Below, in pieces: positions 62,137 through 64,000 of a stretch of DNA of 64,000 nucleotides. The notes beneath the pieces are model-generated. The model did not search any database. It had not been told where the DNA came from and worked only from the letters and a program-made list of their open reading frames with translations. Position 1 is the stretch's first letter. The number at the start of each line of letters is the position of its first letter. The stretch is from Lingula anatina (taxonomy: Eukaryota > Brachiopoda > Lingulata > Lingulida > Lingulidae), in the NCBI RefSeq assembly GCF_001039355.2, contig NW_019775396.1, positions 364,957-428,956 of the forward strand, given 5' to 3'. Both the position numbers and the translations under genes were made by a program.

Positions 62137-63250
62137 GACTATGAATGTGAACTATTCCAGAGCTATGTCGGACTCAGAGCTTAATACGTATCATCGACAT
62201 TCGAAATCATTCACCAAAATTATGTTAATTAACATTTTGATTCCATTAATGTATTATGTTTTTGTTGACATGTGTCTTTAACCAGACATTTTACATATTA
62301 AATTTAGTATACTTATACACTTTTTATTGACTTTTTGACAGGTCCAAGAATTCAGAGATTCCACGAAAACTGAAAGCAGCACTTGATGCGAGTCTTGTTG
62401 CTATAACTATAGTGAAATCCTGAGTCAGGAGATATTTGTACAAGCCTCAGAGAGATCGAAAATGAGGTTTACCCAATGTAATATACTGTGACAAGAACAG
62501 GATTCAGCGGTCAACTTCACGATTAGATAACTGCACAGATACTGTTAAGAAACAAAACCCGTGCCACTAAATTTTAACTACTTTGAATATATTGTAAACA
62601 AGCCCCTTAAAAATTAATTTGCCATTGTATAACAATGCCAATCTGTAACATCTCTTTGGCTAGATAACCTAGACTGAGATATGATGGAATTGTGATCAAG
62701 ACCAGTGGATCGGACACTGTAACAAATGTGGGAATCAATTAGCAGCAACTTCCATCGGATTTCAGTATTGAACTTCGTCCCCTTTTACCTCGCGACACGT
62801 GACCAGTAGGCTAGTATATTGGTCAGCCGCAGAATTATTTGAAATGAATCTTTTACAACTCCAGTGACTTTGTTTTACAATTCTGTGTTACGAAAGAAGA
62901 GACTCAGCATTTTCCATCACATATTAAAACTTTGTCCAGTCGTAGATTTGACTGAAAATGAATGCATTTTCCATTAGATTAAGTTCTTTTTAAGTTTTGA
63001 AGTTACTCTTTTCCTGTATATGATAGCAAATTTAATAGTCACCACTTTATAACGTTCCCGATTACTTGATTAAGATTTGCCAAATCGTACGTAGATTTTT
63101 GTATTTCATATAGATAAGAGCGTCACATCAAGTCGCTTCTCCATAAATTTGGTAGCAACTTGTCATGATGATTAAACGAATAAGTTTATGTAATCTTTTA
63201 ATTAATCCAACACTATCAAATGCTATATGATAACTAACACTATTCTTCTA
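62137..63250 (+). other. SLC5 3' UTR and downstream sequence
   Basis: No supported coding sequence. No strong AATAAA was found close to the stop codon. Confidence 0.5.
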
Positions 63251-63254
63251 CTAG

Positions 63255-63439
63255 AGGAACCTTTCAATAAAAGAGGCCGCTACCGGCCAAATTTCGGACA
63301 CCATATAACTGCATTGAACAAACCAGATTATCAACACGATCTGTTTATTCCACATGATCTGCCACATTCAGGATATCGATCCCGATTACATAATAGTTAC
63401 AATGATGGCGTGTCCACTGTTTATAAGCTCTGGTTAAAT
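63255..63439 (+). CDS. Unassigned exon-like ORF
   Basis: An open stretch (EEPFNKRGRYRPNFGHHITA ...) is bounded by TTCTACTAG and by TTAAAT|GTAAGC, phase 1 in and phase 0 out. It encodes 61 codons of polar sequence without recognisable domain. It could be an exon of a following gene or an alternative 3' exon of the transporter, but the phase does not fit exon 15 (phase 0). Confidence 0.3.
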
Positions 63440-64000
63440 GTAAGCATGATTTTATTGTATCACATTCCGTTTGTCATCTCATGGCCTTATGTTGTTAGGG
63501 CGCTGGTCAAGGGTCAAGTATGACAATTGTAAGTGCACATGCGGGAGCACACAAGTTGTGGAACGTGTTCCGTGTGACTGTCCGCTCACAGTGGACTTAA
63601 GAGAAAAATTCAATAACTTGGAGTTCAGATCAGTTTCAGCTTTTGGGTAAACAAATACACTAGCGATATATGCAAATATGTTTATCTCTCCAATTCCATT
63701 CTGACAGCTTGACTTGTTGATATTGTGAATAAGAAAAATGTTTTCTTTATTTCTTGTGTTTCTGCTCACAATTCTGAATATCAGAATATATAAATTATCT
63801 ATTATCTTTCTATCTGTCTGTCTGTCTGTCTTTTACACCGCAGAACCCCATTCTGATCCAGAATAAGTCCGTGGTATGTCACTAAAATGAAGCAACTGCC
63901 GGTAGTGAAGGAAGATATTCAGTTACTATATATTAAGTTAGTGGTGTGTCGCAGGATAAGCGGGCTACATAAGCCTAGATGATATTGACTATATTTGCCA

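Overview
This is an AT-rich eukaryotic (metazoan) window with many short coding exons, GT-AG introns, DNA transposons, microsatellites and large minisatellites. No bacterial gene organisation is present. The gene set (SMCHD1, a PIDD1-like LRR-ZU5 gene, an SLC5 transporter) and the transposons point to a marine invertebrate. An amphioxus (Branchiostoma) would fit well, because minisatellites lying across exon/intron boundaries are something I recall being reported there. The species is an inference.

Layout. (1) 245-36019, + strand: the 3' 29 coding exons of an SMCHD1 orthologue. They encode about 1296 visible residues: beta-sandwich repeats, a coiled-coil segment, the SMC-type hinge and a basic tail. 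The N-terminal ATPase part lies upstream of the window. (2) 2038-7016: a complete, apparently autonomous PIF/Harbinger transposon with an intact 347-aa transposase on + and an intact 239-aa Myb/SANT partner protein on -. It has matching terminal inverted repeats and a CAG target duplication, and it sits inside or exactly at the end of an SMCHD1 coding exon. (3) 16839-27161, - strand: a PIDD1-like gene (leucine-rich repeats then ZU5), nested in the 16.5-kb SMCHD1 intron 14361-30856. (4) 36020-50071: mostly non-coding, with a 97-bp higher-order minisatellite at 45.6-47.2 kb and orphan exons at 47.5-48.2 kb that resemble the C-terminus of the downstream transporter. (5) 50072-62136, + strand: a complete 16-exon, 675-aa SLC5 (sodium/solute symporter) gene of the monocarboxylate/multivitamin transporter type. 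(6) 62137-64000: 3' sequence and one further unassigned exon-like ORF.

The most striking structure is a set of tandem duplications that straddle splice junctions. Two unrelated genes (SMCHD1 and SLC5) together carry at least nine. Each array repeats a short end of an exon together with its donor or acceptor, so one authentic splice site is accompanied by 1 to 11 or more look-alike sites. Arrays lie at SMCHD1 exons starting or ending at 7510, 8074, 9828, 13979, 30857 and 31763, and at SLC5 exon boundaries 50873, 59612 and 61430. The genes themselves appear intact because phases match across every reconstructed intron. Exon coordinates were derived by hand from reading-frame phase and splice consensus, and were not checked against transcripts.
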